A stretch of DNA of 64,000 nt from RYN-230 sp963813975 (lineage in GTDB: Bacteria; Actinomycetota; Actinomycetes; Streptosporangiales; Streptosporangiaceae). The stretch is taken from contig CAWFAP010000002.1 in assembly GCA_963813975.1 (NCBI GenBank), forward strand, positions 124,001-188,000, written 5' to 3'. The notes beneath the pieces are model-generated. The model worked only from the letters and a program-made list of their open reading frames with translations. It was not told the DNA's origin and did not search any database. A program made the position numbers and the translations under genes. Below, piece after piece: positions 7,801 to 16,705 of this stretch; the stretch's first letter is position 1; every line of letters begins with the position of its first letter.

Positions 7801-8100
7801 GTGACGGCGTGGATCTACTTCATCCATCCCCCGCGGGATGACTTCGCGGCCACCATGACGGACGACGAAAAGGCCGTTTGGGGGCGGCATTTCGAGCGCC
7901 TGCAGCGCCTCCTCGCGGACGGGCAGCTCATCCTGGCCGGTCCCACGCTGGGCCGCATCAATACCGGGATAGCCGTCTTCGAAGCCCCCGACGAGGACGC
8001 CGCGCAGCAGATCATGGCGGCCGACCCGGCCATCAGCAGCGGGTACGCCCGGGGTGAGCTGCGCCCGTTCCGCGTGTCGCTGCTCCGCGGCCGCGACTGA
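7801..8100 (+). CDS. YCII-domain (YciI-like) protein
   Basis: A 99-residue single-domain protein with a ferredoxin-like pattern. It has an N-terminal strand (TAWIYFIHPP), a helix around HFERLQRLLADG, the strand LILAGPTL, a second helix after DEDAAQQIMAADPAI and the strand LRPFRVSLL. YCII proteins are small dimeric proteins of uncertain catalytic role, sometimes fused to sigma-factor or dehalogenase systems. The His in the first strand may be the conserved catalytic-type residue. The GTG start is supported by a well-spaced promoter and apparent leaderless transcription. It stands alone. Confidence 0.82.
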   Translation: MTAWIYFIHPPRDDFAATMTDDEKAVWGRHFERLQRLLADGQLILAGPTLGRINTGIAVFEAPDEDAAQQIMAADPAISSGYARGELRPFRVSLLRGRD

Positions 8101-8160
8101 CACCTGCGGGTCCGCCGCGATGGCCGCCCTGGCCTCGCTTGGAGGCGTTTCGCCCCGGCC

Positions 8161-9732
8161 GTGGCGGAGTTCCCGGTCAGCGATCCCAGCCTCGCGCTGG
8201 AGCCCGCCGCGCGGGCCGCCGCGGAGCAGTCGGTGCGGGAGTCAGGATTCCTGCTGCTCGGCGAGTGCATGGGGTCCGGGAAACCCGCTGCTCATCCGGG
8301 CGCCGCTGCGGGCATTTGGCCTGACCCGCCTGGCCCTGGAGTGGCCCGGAGAACATCGGCCGGCACCTCTAGCCCGGTGCGGGCAGGGGCATTCCTCCCT
8401 CGCCCGCACCGCGCGGGCCATGGGCCTGCGCTCCGGGCAGGTCCGGGTCCTGCCCACCGACCGCGGCTGGCGCCTCCGGCCGGACACGCTGGCCGCAGCG
8501 GTGCGCGCCGACCGCGATGCGGGGCGGGTCCCGTTCGCGCTGTGCGCCAGCGGCGGATCCACGAACACCGGCGCCGTTCAACCCGCTCGCCGACCTGGCT
8601 GACGTGTGCGCCGCGGAACGGCTATGGCTGCACGTGGATGCGGCCTACGGCGGGTTCGCGGCGCTGACCCCGAAGGGTCGGGCGCTGCTGGCCGGCATCG
8701 GGCGTGCCGACTCGGTGACCCTGGACCCGCACAAATGGTTCTTCCAGCCGATGGAGTGCGGCAGCGTGCTGATCCGCGAGGGCGCCCGCCTGGAGCGCAC
8801 GTTCGCCATCCACCCCGACTACCTCGACGACAACAACGCCCACGGTGACGGCGAGGTCAACTTTGCCGACCGCGGCCTGCAGCTGTCCCGGGAATTCCGG
8901 GCGCTCAAAGTCTGGGTGTCCGTGCAGACCTTCGGACTGGCCGCGTTCCGCGCCGCCATCCAGCGCAATCTGGAGCTGGCCGGGTTCGCCGAGACCCTGG
9001 TCCGCGGCCATCCGGACCTCACCCTGATGGCCCCGGCGGTGCTGGGTATCGTCTGCTTCCGGCGGGAGTGGCCGGGCTGCGATGAGGCCGAGACCGAGCG
9101 CCGCGGGCTGGCCCTGGCCGCGGCCCTGGAACACGGCGGGTCCGCGCTGGTCTCGACGACCCGGCTGGCCGGCCGGCACGCCATCCGGCTCTGCGTGCTC
9201 AACCCGACCAGCTCGGAAGCCGACATCCGGCGGGTGATCGAGCATTTCGCCCGCGCCCCGGCCGCGTGGCCCGCCGCGGGCGGCGGTGACCTCACGGCCG
9301 ACGCCCGGACCGGGGTCGTGGCTGGGCTGGACCAGGACGAGCTGCGCAGCGTGCCGCTGCTCGCCCGGGTGCCCGCCTCCACCCTCGAGGCGGTCCGCGC
9401 CCGCGCGGACCGCCTCGACACCGCCCCCGGCGAGGAAATCATCCGCCGGTGGGATGCGGACCGCTCTTTCTACATCGTCCTCGCCGGCCGGTTCGACGTG
9501 CTCATCGACGGCCGGCGGATCCGCACGGTCGGCCCTGGGGACATGTCGGTGAGATCGCCGCCCGCGACTGGGAGGCGGCTACGGCTACACCAGGCTGGCC
9601 ACCGTGGTGTGTGCCGAGCCGGGCCGGCTGCTCCGGCTGTCCAGCGAGGACTTCCGGTGGCTCATCGACACGGAGCCGACGGTCCACGCCGAGCTGGCCC
9701 GGGTCCTCGCCGAACGGCTGCAGGAGCGCTGA
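8161..9732 (+). pseudogene. Decayed PLP-dependent decarboxylase fused to a cNMP-binding domain
   Basis: Homologous segments lie in different frames: an N-terminal piece from a GTG at 8161; CGQGHSSLARTARAMG to GGSTNTGAV (about 8380-8580); then NPLADLADVC, LWLHVDAAYGG and the PLP-lysine motif DPHKWFF in a second frame up to about 9545. A cyclic-nucleotide-binding segment follows (DRSFYIVLAGRFDVLIDG), continuing as HVGEIAARDW and YTRLATVVCAEPGRLLRLSS in two further frames. At least four frame changes (near 8270, 8580, 9545, 9580) and an N-terminal region over 100 residues short of group II (aromatic amino acid type) decarboxylases indicate a broken gene. The fused cAMP-type sensor suggests the ancestor was allosterically controlled. 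Flanking genes are intact. Confidence 0.75.
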
Positions 9733-9737
9733 TGCGG

Positions 9738-10091
9738 TCAGCCCGGGACCTTGTCCAGGAAACCGAGGACGGTGGCGATCTGGCCGGCCCCGTCGGTGAC
9801 CGCCACGTCGAAGCCGACGACCAGCGGTTCGGCCCCCTCGGCCCCCAGGCCCCAGGTGAAGCGGGCCTGCTGGTGGTGCGCGTCGACCGGCCCGGCCAGG
9901 GTGAACACGAAGCCGGGGAACTGGGCCTGCACGGCGGCAATGGTCGCGTCGATGGCGTCCCGGCCGTGTGCCTCGGCCAGCGGGTCGGTGTAGCTCGCGT
10001 CCGCGGCCCAGGTGCCGTCGATCAGCTTGCGGCGGGCTTCCGGGTCGGTCTCGTTCCAGCAGTCGAGGTAGCGGGTGATCAGGTCGTTCAT
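9738..10091 (-). CDS. SnoaL/NTF2-like protein
   Basis: A 117-residue protein with the NTF2-like alpha+beta cone pattern. It has a first helix MNDLITRYLDCWNETDPEARR, then WAADASYTDPLAEAHGRDAI, and the strands FVFTLAGPVDAHHQQARFTWGL and GFDVAVTDGAGQIATVLGFLD. The start at the inner ATG is preferred because GAAAGG lies 8 nt upstream; an ATG 15 nt further out is possible. Members range from polyketide cyclases and isomerases to carriers, and no catalytic residue is diagnostic here. It is divergent from an XRE/MmyB regulator that probably controls it. Confidence 0.85.
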   Translation of the reverse strand: MNDLITRYLDCWNETDPEARRKLIDGTWAADASYTDPLAEAHGRDAIDATIAAVQAQFPGFVFTLAGPVDAHHQQARFTWGLGAEGAEPLVVGFDVAVTDGAGQIATVLGFLDKVPG

Positions 10092-10189
10092 CAGAGTGCC
10101 TTTCATGATCGGTCCGGCCCGGGGGTCCGGGTCTGTTGCGGTCGGGGACCATCCTGCGGAGCGGCCCGGGCCGGTGTCGATTACGCGGG

Positions 10190-10256
10190 AGGTCAAGCTC
10201 AGCCATGACCTGGGAGGTAATCGTGGCGCGGCGGGCGGGGCGCTAACGTCACCGTC
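10190..10256. promoter_or_regulatory. Operator-like dyad and leaderless promoter of the XRE gene
   Basis: A perfect dyad AGGTCA-N10-TGACCT (10190-10211) lies in the divergent region between the NTF2-like gene and the XRE regulator. TAACGT at 10244-10249 is 7 nt before the ATG at 10257, suggesting leaderless transcription of the regulator. Confidence 0.45.
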
Positions 10257-11051
10257 ATGACCACCATGACCTGGGCCGCGCCGGGCGCCCGTCCCGTCGG
10301 TGAGCTGCTGCGCGAGTGGCGCGAGCGGCGCCGGATCAGCCAGCTCGACCTGGCCATCCGGGCCGACGTGTCCGCGCGCCACCTCAGCTTCGTGGAGACG
10401 GGCCGCTCCCGGCCGACACCGGCCATGATCCTGCGGCTGACCGAGCAGCTCGAGGTACCGCTCCGGGAACGGAACACGCTGCTGCTGGCGGGCGGCTACG
10501 CCCCGGCGTACCCGGAACACGGGCTGGGCGAGCCGGAGCTGGCGGGCGTCCGCGACGCCCTGCGCCAGGTGCTGGCCGGCCACGAGCCGTACCCCGCGGT
10601 CGTGGTCAACCGTTGGTGGGAACTGCTCGACGGCAACGCGGGGCTCGCCATCCTCACCGGCGGGTGCGCCGCCTGGCTGCTGGAGCCACCGGTGAACGTG
10701 CTCCGGCTGGCCCTGCACCCGGACGGGATGGCGCCCCGGATCGCCAACCTCGCCGAGTGGCGCGGCCACCTGCTGACTCAGCTGCAGCACCGGGCCCAGG
10801 CCCTCGCGGACCGGCGGCTGTGGGCGCTTCGCGATGAGCTGCTCGGCTACCCGGGCGGGATGGCCGAGATCACCTCACCCGCCGGGGTCGTGCTGCCGCT
10901 GCGCTACCGGCGCGGCGGCCGGGAACTCTCGCTGTTCAGCATCAGCGCGGTGGTCGGCACCGCGACCGACGTGACCGTGGCCGAGCTGGCCATCGAGGCG
11001 TTCTACCCCGCCGACGCGGCCACGGCCGCGGTCCTGCATTCCCCGGGATGA
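10257..11051 (+). CDS. XRE-family regulator with MmyB-like ligand domain
   Basis: A 264-residue protein. Residues about 14-70 are a Cro/cI HTH (LREWRERRRISQLDLAIRAD, then SARHLSFVETGRSRPT). Residues about 105-255 match the MmyB-like ligand-binding domain common in actinomycetes, with landmarks YPAVVVNRWWELLDGNAG, VNVLRLALHPDGMAPRI and LSLFSISAVVGTATDVTVAEL. Such regulators often sit divergent from the gene they control, here the NTF2-like gene. The ligand is unknown, possibly a fatty-acid-type compound given the PAS-like fold described for MmyB proteins. The start lacks a Shine-Dalgarno but has a -10 hexamer 7 nt upstream. Confidence 0.88.
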   Translation: MTTMTWAAPGARPVGELLREWRERRRISQLDLAIRADVSARHLSFVETGRSRPTPAMILRLTEQLEVPLRERNTLLLAGGYAPAYPEHGLGEPELAGVRDALRQVLAGHEPYPAVVVNRWWELLDGNAGLAILTGGCAAWLLEPPVNVLRLALHPDGMAPRIANLAEWRGHLLTQLQHRAQALADRRLWALRDELLGYPGGMAEITSPAGVVLPLRYRRGGRELSLFSISAVVGTATDVTVAELAIEAFYPADAATAAVLHSPG

Positions 11052-11124
11052 CCCGGGGCGGCACGGCTGGCTCGCCTACAGTGGTCGCGGGGAAAAGCAT
11101 GCGCCAGCCCCGGCGGGAGGACGG

Positions 11125-12438
11125 ATGAGGCGGTCGGCCCGGCGGTGGCGCAGCGCCGCGGCCGCAGTCGCGGGGACGGTTCCGCTGCTGCTCGGGCTGG
11201 GCAGTTCCGGTGCCCTCGCCGCCCCGGCGGCCAGGCCCGCGGCGGTCACGGCCACGCCGTCCGCGACCGCGACCCCGTCCACGGCGCGCTCGGCCAAGCC
11301 GCCCACCGCGACGGTCACCCCGGTCGCGCCCGCTCCGCAGACACCCGTGGTCCCGCAGATCTTCCGCGTGCTGCCGCGGCCCTCCCGGGGCTGCCCGCCG
11401 CAGCTGGGCGTGCGCCGGCAACGCGTCGAGCCGTGGGCGCAGCAGGCCCTTGACATGGCGGGCGCCTGGACCGTGACCCAGGGCCGGGGTGTGACGGTCG
11501 CCGTGGTGGACAGCGGCGTGGACTTCAGCCCGCAGCTGGCCGGGCGGGTCAGCGCGATCGACCTGACCGGCCAGGGTCCCCGCGACTGCGTCGGCCACGG
11601 CACCGCCGTGGCCAGCCTCATCGCGGCCACCGACGCGCGGCCCCGGGGCATCCCGTTCTACGGCGTCGCGCCCGCCGCCCGGATCCTGTCCGTCAAGGTC
11701 AACACCGGGGAGACCGGGTTCTCCCGGCTGCTGGCCCAGGGCATCCGGGACGCCGCGGTCGCCGGGGCGAAGGTGATCAACGTGTCGGTGCAGACCGCGG
11801 TGAGCTCGCCGGCGCTGCGGTCCGCGGTGGCCTTCGCGCTGCGCCGGGACGCCGTGGTCGTGGCCGCCGCGGGCAACGACAACCCGGGCAGTGGCGCGGG
11901 CCCCTACTACCCGGCCAGCTACCCGGGCGTGATCTCAGTGGCTGCGGTGGACCAGTCCGGGACGCTGACCAGCTACACCGACCGGAAGACCGCAGTCTCG
12001 GTGACCGCGCCCGGCACGAACATCGCCAGCGCCTGGCCCGGCGGCTATAACCCGGCCAGCCAGGGGACCAGCTTCGCGGCCGCGTTTGTCTCCGGGGTCG
12101 CGGCCCTGGTCCGCGCGGCCTACCCGCGGCTGACCGCGGCGCAGGCGGTGCGCCGGATCGAGGCCACCGCGGACGGTCCCGCGGGCGCGCACACCGGCGC
12201 TGGCATGGTCAACCCGGTCGAGGCGGTCACCGCCGTGCTGCCGGCCGCGGCCGCCTCCCCGGCCGCCGCGGCCCGGCCGGTGGCGATCCCGCGTCCCGCC
12301 CGGCCCAACCCGGTCACCCGGACGCTCGCGCTGTCCATCACCGGCAGCACCATCGCCGCGGCGCTGCTGGTGGCGGTGGCCGCCTTCGTCGTACCCCGGG
12401 GCCGGCGCCGCCGGTGGCGCCCGGCCCGGCGGGGTTAG
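11125..12438 (+). CDS. mycP: Type VII secretion-associated serine protease, mycosin
   Basis: A 437-residue subtilisin-family (S8) protease with the mycosin layout. A signal peptide (cleavable segment ending near LGSSGALAA) leads into a Pro/Ala/Thr-rich stretch and then the catalytic domain. The triad is Asp in VVDSGVDF (about 128), His in GHGTAVAS (about 158) and Ser in GTSFAAAF (about 314). A C-terminal transmembrane helix (ITGSTIAAALLVAVAAFVV) precedes a basic tail. It should sit in the membrane facing outward, stabilising the type VII machine or cleaving substrates. The ATG is preceded by GGGAGGACGG. Its last 4 bp overlap the convergent eccC gene. Confidence 0.95.
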   Translation: MRRSARRWRSAAAAVAGTVPLLLGLGSSGALAAPAARPAAVTATPSATATPSTARSAKPPTATVTPVAPAPQTPVVPQIFRVLPRPSRGCPPQLGVRRQRVEPWAQQALDMAGAWTVTQGRGVTVAVVDSGVDFSPQLAGRVSAIDLTGQGPRDCVGHGTAVASLIAATDARPRGIPFYGVAPAARILSVKVNTGETGFSRLLAQGIRDAAVAGAKVINVSVQTAVSSPALRSAVAFALRRDAVVVAAAGNDNPGSGAGPYYPASYPGVISVAAVDQSGTLTSYTDRKTAVSVTAPGTNIASAWPGGYNPASQGTSFAAAFVSGVAALVRAAYPRLTAAQAVRRIEATADGPAGAHTGAGMVNPVEAVTAVLPAAAASPAAAARPVAIPRPARPNPVTRTLALSITGSTIAAALLVAVAAFVVPRGRRRRWRPARRG

Positions 12439-15400
12439 GACGCGTCCCCGACCCGCGATACCTCGCTGGCCAGCGCGGTCTGCACCAGGCGGGGGACGCC
12501 CCGCCGGGCCACCAGGTAGCCGCGCCCGGCCGGCAGGGCCTGCGGCTTGACGCCGAACAGCTGCCCCTCATCTTTGCTGGCCGACATCAGCAGAGTCGGC
12601 GTGCCCATCTCGCGCAGCCGCTGCACGACCGGCTCGAACATGGCCCGTCCAGCGCCACCGGCGGACCGGGACAGGATCACGTGCAGCCCGATGTCCCGGG
12701 CCTGGGGGAGCAGGTCGACGATCGGCAGCAGCGGGTTCGTCGCGCCGGCCACCAGGTCGTAGTCGTCCACGACCAGGTACAGGTCCGCGCCTTTCCACCA
12801 GGACCTGGCCCGCAGCTCGTCGGCGGTCAGGCGGGCCGACGGCAGGCGCTCCAGCAGGGCCTCCCGGGCGTCGCTCACGAGCGAGGACGCCGCGGAGGAG
12901 GACGCCGCGTAGCCGATACGGTGCTCGGTGTCCGCCGCGTCGAGCAGCGAGCGGCGGTAGTCGACGACGATCAGCCGGGCCCGCTCCGGCGGGTACCGGG
13001 TCACGATGCCCTCGGCGACCAGCCGCAGCAGGTTGGACTTGCCGGATTCCATGTCGCCGAGCACGAGGAAGTGCGGGTCGGCCGAGAAATCCAGGCTCAC
13101 CGGCGACAGCGTGGTCTCGTCGATGCCGAACGGGACGGCCGCGGGAGCCTGTGCCGCGCTGGGCAGCCCCGCCGCCGGGAAGACCTCCGGCAGCATGCGG
13201 ACCTCGGGGGCCCGTCTGCCGGGCCAGGCGACGTCAACCGTTTCCACCAGCTTGCGCACCGCGTCCGGCAGCCCGTCCACGGCAGGCTGCCCGTCGATCC
13301 GGGGCAGCGCGGTCTGGAAGTGCAGGCCGTCGCGGGTCAGGCCGCGGCCGGGGGAGCGCTCCGGGACGTTCATCGCCAGCCCGCGGCCCATCTCGGACTC
13401 ATACGGGTCGCCCAGCCGCAGCTCGAACTTGGTGCCCAGCAGGTCCCTGATCCCCGGCCGGAACTCCGACCACTTGTTCGTGGCCGCGATCACGTGGAGG
13501 CCGTAGCCGAGCCCGCGCGCGGCCAGGGCGGTGATCGCGGTCTCCAGCTGCTCGAACTCCTGCCGGATCGTGAGCCAGCCGTCCACCACCAGGAAGACGT
13601 CGCCGAACCCGTCGCCGGCGATCTCCCCGCTGGCCCGCATGCTCCGGTAGGCGGTGATCGACTCGATGCCGCGGCTGGCGAACTCGTGCTCGCGCCGGTC
13701 CAGCAAGGCCTGGAGCTCCGCGACCGTGCGGCGGACCCGGTCGGCCTGCTGCCGGGTGGCCACCCCGCCCGCGTGCGGCAGCCCGGCCAGCGCCCCGACC
13801 GTGCCGCCGCCGAAGTCCAGGCCGTAGAACTGTACTTCCTCCGGCGTGTGCAGCAGGGCCAGCGAGCAGATGAGAGTGCGCATCATGGTCGACTTGCCGC
13901 TCTGCGGCCCGCCGGCCACCCCCACGTGGCCCGCGGCCCCGGACAGGTCGGCCCACAGCGGATCGCGCCGCTGTTCGAACGGGCGGTCCACGATCCCGGC
14001 CACCGCCTGGAGCCGGCCGCGCCACCGCTCGTCGTCGGTGGTGCAGCCGCGCGGCGTGATGAACAGCGGGGGGAGCAGCACGTTCAGGGCGGGCGGCAGG
14101 CCCAGCGGGGCCAGCCAGATCCGGCGCGCGGCCTGGCCCTGCCCGGCCAGCTGGCGCACCACCCGGTCCAGCAGGGTCTCCTGCGGTGCGGTGCTTTCCT
14201 GGGGCGGCGGCCCCGTTGCGCTGATGGCCGGCCGCGGGAACGCCCCGTTCCCGGCCACGGGGCCCGCGGCCACGGGCGGCGGAACGGCCGCGGCCGCGGG
14301 GAGATCCCCCGGGCTGATGTACTCCGGGCCATAGGGCACGACGGCCGGCGCGTAGCGCCAGGGTGACGCCGTCCGGGGCGTCGGTTCCGGCTCGGCCGGG
14401 CCGGACACGTACGCGGCCTTGAACCTGATCATGCCGGCCACGTCCACCTTGAGGTAGCCGCTGCCTGGCGCCGACGGCAGCTCGTACGCGTCCGGCACGC
14501 CGAGCACGATGCGCGACTCCGCGGCGGAGAACGTGCGCAGCCCGATCCGGTAGGACAGCTGGGTGTCCAGGCCGCGCAGCCTGCTCTCCTCCAGCCGCTG
14601 CGAGGCCAGCAGCAGATGCACCCCCAGCGACCGGCCCAGCCGCCCGATCATGACGAACAGGTCGATGAACTCCGGCTTGGCGGCGAGCAGCTCGGAAAAC
14701 TCGTCCACCACCACGAACAGCGTCGGCAGCGGGTCGAGCTCGGTGCCGCGTTCCCGGTCGCGCTCATAATCGCGTGCCGACGCGTAGTTGCCAGCCGACC
14801 GGAGCAGTTCCTGGCGGCGGACCATCTCCCCGTGCAGCGCGTCCCGCATCCGGTCCACCAGGGGCAGCTCCTGCTCCAGGTTGGTGATGACCGCGGACAC
14901 ATGGCTGAGGCGCTCGAGCCCGAGGAAGGTCGCGCCGCCCTTGAAGTCGACCAGGACGAAGTTCAGCGCCTCGGGGGGATGGGTCAGCGCCAGGCCGAGG
15001 ACCAGCGTCCGGAGCAGCTCGGACTTGCCGGAGCCGGTCGCGCCGATGACCAGGCCGTGCGGTCCCATGCCGCCCTGCGCGGATTCCTTGATGTCCAGCT
15101 CGACGGGCTGGCCGCTGGCATCCAGGCCGACCGGCACGCGGAGCCTGCTCCGCTCCGGGCGCGAGCGCCACAGTCCCGCCAGGTCCAGCGCCTGCGCGTC
15201 GGCGATGCCGAGCAGCGTGGTCAGGGTGGTGTTCACCGCGAGCGCGTCGTCCCCCGGCGCGCCGCCCCGCGCCGGGCGCAGCGGCGCCAGCTCACGAGCC
15301 AGCGCTTCCGCCTCCGCCTGCGAGAGCGTGTCCGGCGCGCCGATCAGTGACACGAAGTCGGCGCCCGCCCGGTCCCGCGTGACCATGCCGAGCCGCCCGG

Positions 15401-16490
15401 CCTCCACCTGCAGCCGCAAGGTGGCCGTGTCGGCGGGGGCGGGGGAGATGCCGGCCACGTCGATCAGGGTCACGCCGTCCACCCCGTCGCCGCCGAGCTG
15501 GTCGTCGGGCCGCGCCAGCGCGCCGTCCACGATCACCACGTGGTACGGAAGCGAGCCGCCCTTACCGGGGGAGAAACGCGGCCGGTCCTTCAGGTCCGCG
15601 CCCAGCATCCCCTCGAGCTGCTGCACCGTGCCTGCCATCAGCCGGACCGGACCCGCGGCGTCCCGCTCGGTCGCGTGCCGGCTGTGCGGCAGCCACTTGA
15701 CCCAGTCCCACCACCGCATCCGGTCCGGCGGGGCGCACACGCAGATCCGCACGTCCTCCGGGGAGTGGAACACCGCCAGCTGGGCGATCATCGCGCGCAC
15801 CATGCCGCGGGCCGCGTCCGGGTCACCCGCCACGTCCACCCGGCTGAACGCGCGCAGCGACATGCCGACCGGCAGGTCGGGCACCCGGGCGTGGGTCCTG
15901 ATGAACCGGCGCAGCGCACCCGCGCACAGCGGATCAAGATCCTCGGCCGGCTTGGTCTGCGGCGGCACCAGCCGCACGGCGAGCTGCTGGGTGCCGGTAC
16001 CGAGCCGGAGGCTGCCGAAGTCGGCGTCCTGCGGCCGGCGTTCCCACACCCGCGCCCGCTGGTTGGCGGACATCACCCACCACAGCGCGGCCGGCTGCGG
16101 GCTGGTCCACTCCAGCGCGTCCCGCTGGGCGCGGGCCGCCCGCCGTACGTTGCGCCGGACCTGGCCGAGGTAGCGCAGGTAGTCGCGGCGCTGGCCGTTC
16201 AGCCTGAGTTTGCGGTCGCCTTTGCCCCGGGCCAGCTGACCCAGCGCCATCCCGCCCATGCCCAGGCCCATGGCGCCGCCGCCGACCCAGCGCAGCGCGC
16301 CGGAACCCGACCCGGACATCATCGCCACCATGCCGAACGTCATGGCCAGCATGGGCAGGTAGGTCATCATCTGCGCCACGCCGTCGGCGGCCAGTTCCGG
16401 GATTTCCGGGGGCGGCTGGAGCACGATCTCGCCCCGCGGCATCTCCGGAGCCTCGCGCCGCTCCTGACGCCGCACAATGACGGTGCTCAC
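12435..16490 (-). CDS. eccC: Type VII secretion FtsK/SpoIIIE ATPase EccC
   Basis: A 1351-residue single-chain EccC (the EccCa and EccCb halves fused). Near the N-terminus are two hydrophobic segments (MMTYLPMLAMTFGMVAMMSG and an Ala/Gly/Met-rich second one). Three ATPase modules follow, with P-loops GATGSGKSELL (about 480), GGPQSGKSTMM (about 860) and GDMESGKSNLL (about 1143). Walker B strands are FVLVDFKGG plus FVVVDEFSELL in the first module and LIVVDYRR in the third. It powers recognition and export of WXG100-type substrates at the inner membrane. The GTG start has AAGGCGAG upstream. Unusually it is transcribed away from eccD-eccB and overlaps mycP tail to tail. Confidence 0.96.
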   Translation of the reverse strand: MSTVIVRRQERREAPEMPRGEIVLQPPPEIPELAADGVAQMMTYLPMLAMTFGMVAMMSGSGSGALRWVGGGAMGLGMGGMALGQLARGKGDRKLRLNGQRRDYLRYLGQVRRNVRRAARAQRDALEWTSPQPAALWWVMSANQRARVWERRPQDADFGSLRLGTGTQQLAVRLVPPQTKPAEDLDPLCAGALRRFIRTHARVPDLPVGMSLRAFSRVDVAGDPDAARGMVRAMIAQLAVFHSPEDVRICVCAPPDRMRWWDWVKWLPHSRHATERDAAGPVRLMAGTVQQLEGMLGADLKDRPRFSPGKGGSLPYHVVIVDGALARPDDQLGGDGVDGVTLIDVAGISPAPADTATLRLQVEAGRLGMVTRDRAGADFVSLIGAPDTLSQAEAEALARELAPLRPARGGAPGDDALAVNTTLTTLLGIADAQALDLAGLWRSRPERSRLRVPVGLDASGQPVELDIKESAQGGMGPHGLVIGATGSGKSELLRTLVLGLALTHPPEALNFVLVDFKGGATFLGLERLSHVSAVITNLEQELPLVDRMRDALHGEMVRRQELLRSAGNYASARDYERDRERGTELDPLPTLFVVVDEFSELLAAKPEFIDLFVMIGRLGRSLGVHLLLASQRLEESRLRGLDTQLSYRIGLRTFSAAESRIVLGVPDAYELPSAPGSGYLKVDVAGMIRFKAAYVSGPAEPEPTPRTASPWRYAPAVVPYGPEYISPGDLPAAAAVPPPVAAGPVAGNGAFPRPAISATGPPPQESTAPQETLLDRVVRQLAGQGQAARRIWLAPLGLPPALNVLLPPLFITPRGCTTDDERWRGRLQAVAGIVDRPFEQRRDPLWADLSGAAGHVGVAGGPQSGKSTMMRTLICSLALLHTPEEVQFYGLDFGGGTVGALAGLPHAGGVATRQQADRVRRTVAELQALLDRREHEFASRGIESITAYRSMRASGEIAGDGFGDVFLVVDGWLTIRQEFEQLETAITALAARGLGYGLHVIAATNKWSEFRPGIRDLLGTKFELRLGDPYESEMGRGLAMNVPERSPGRGLTRDGLHFQTALPRIDGQPAVDGLPDAVRKLVETVDVAWPGRRAPEVRMLPEVFPAAGLPSAAQAPAAVPFGIDETTLSPVSLDFSADPHFLVLGDMESGKSNLLRLVAEGIVTRYPPERARLIVVDYRRSLLDAADTEHRIGYAASSSAASSLVSDAREALLERLPSARLTADELRARSWWKGADLYLVVDDYDLVAGATNPLLPIVDLLPQARDIGLHVILSRSAGGAGRAMFEPVVQRLREMGTPTLLMSASKDEGQLFGVKPQALPAGRGYLVARRGVPRLVQTALASEVSRVGDAS

Positions 16491-16705
16491 CGCTCGCCTT
16501 CCTGCCGGGGATGGTCCGGTCCGGGGTGGCCGCCCGGGCCGGGAGCGCTGCGCGCGCCGGCCGTGCGGGTCCCGCCGAGTTCTCATTTTGCGGGCGGATC
16601 CACGCATCTGGTCGGCATACTGCCCAAAAGGGCCGCCTGGCGCGGGCGCGCGATCGCGGTGCCAGACGGGGCAGAGCGCAGCGGCAGACGGGGGGAGGAA
16701 ACCAG

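Noticed and set aside
9545..10208. Continuation of the decarboxylase frame through the NTF2-like gene
   Set aside because: The cyclic-nucleotide-binding homology leaves this frame near 9545, and the DNA after 9738 clearly encodes the NTF2-like protein on the other strand.
12414..14366. A 650-codon open frame antisense to eccC
   Set aside because: Composition (Arg, Gln, Gly, Pro, Val) is that of a mirror frame of a real GC-rich gene, and the three ATPase P-loops on the other strand are decisive.
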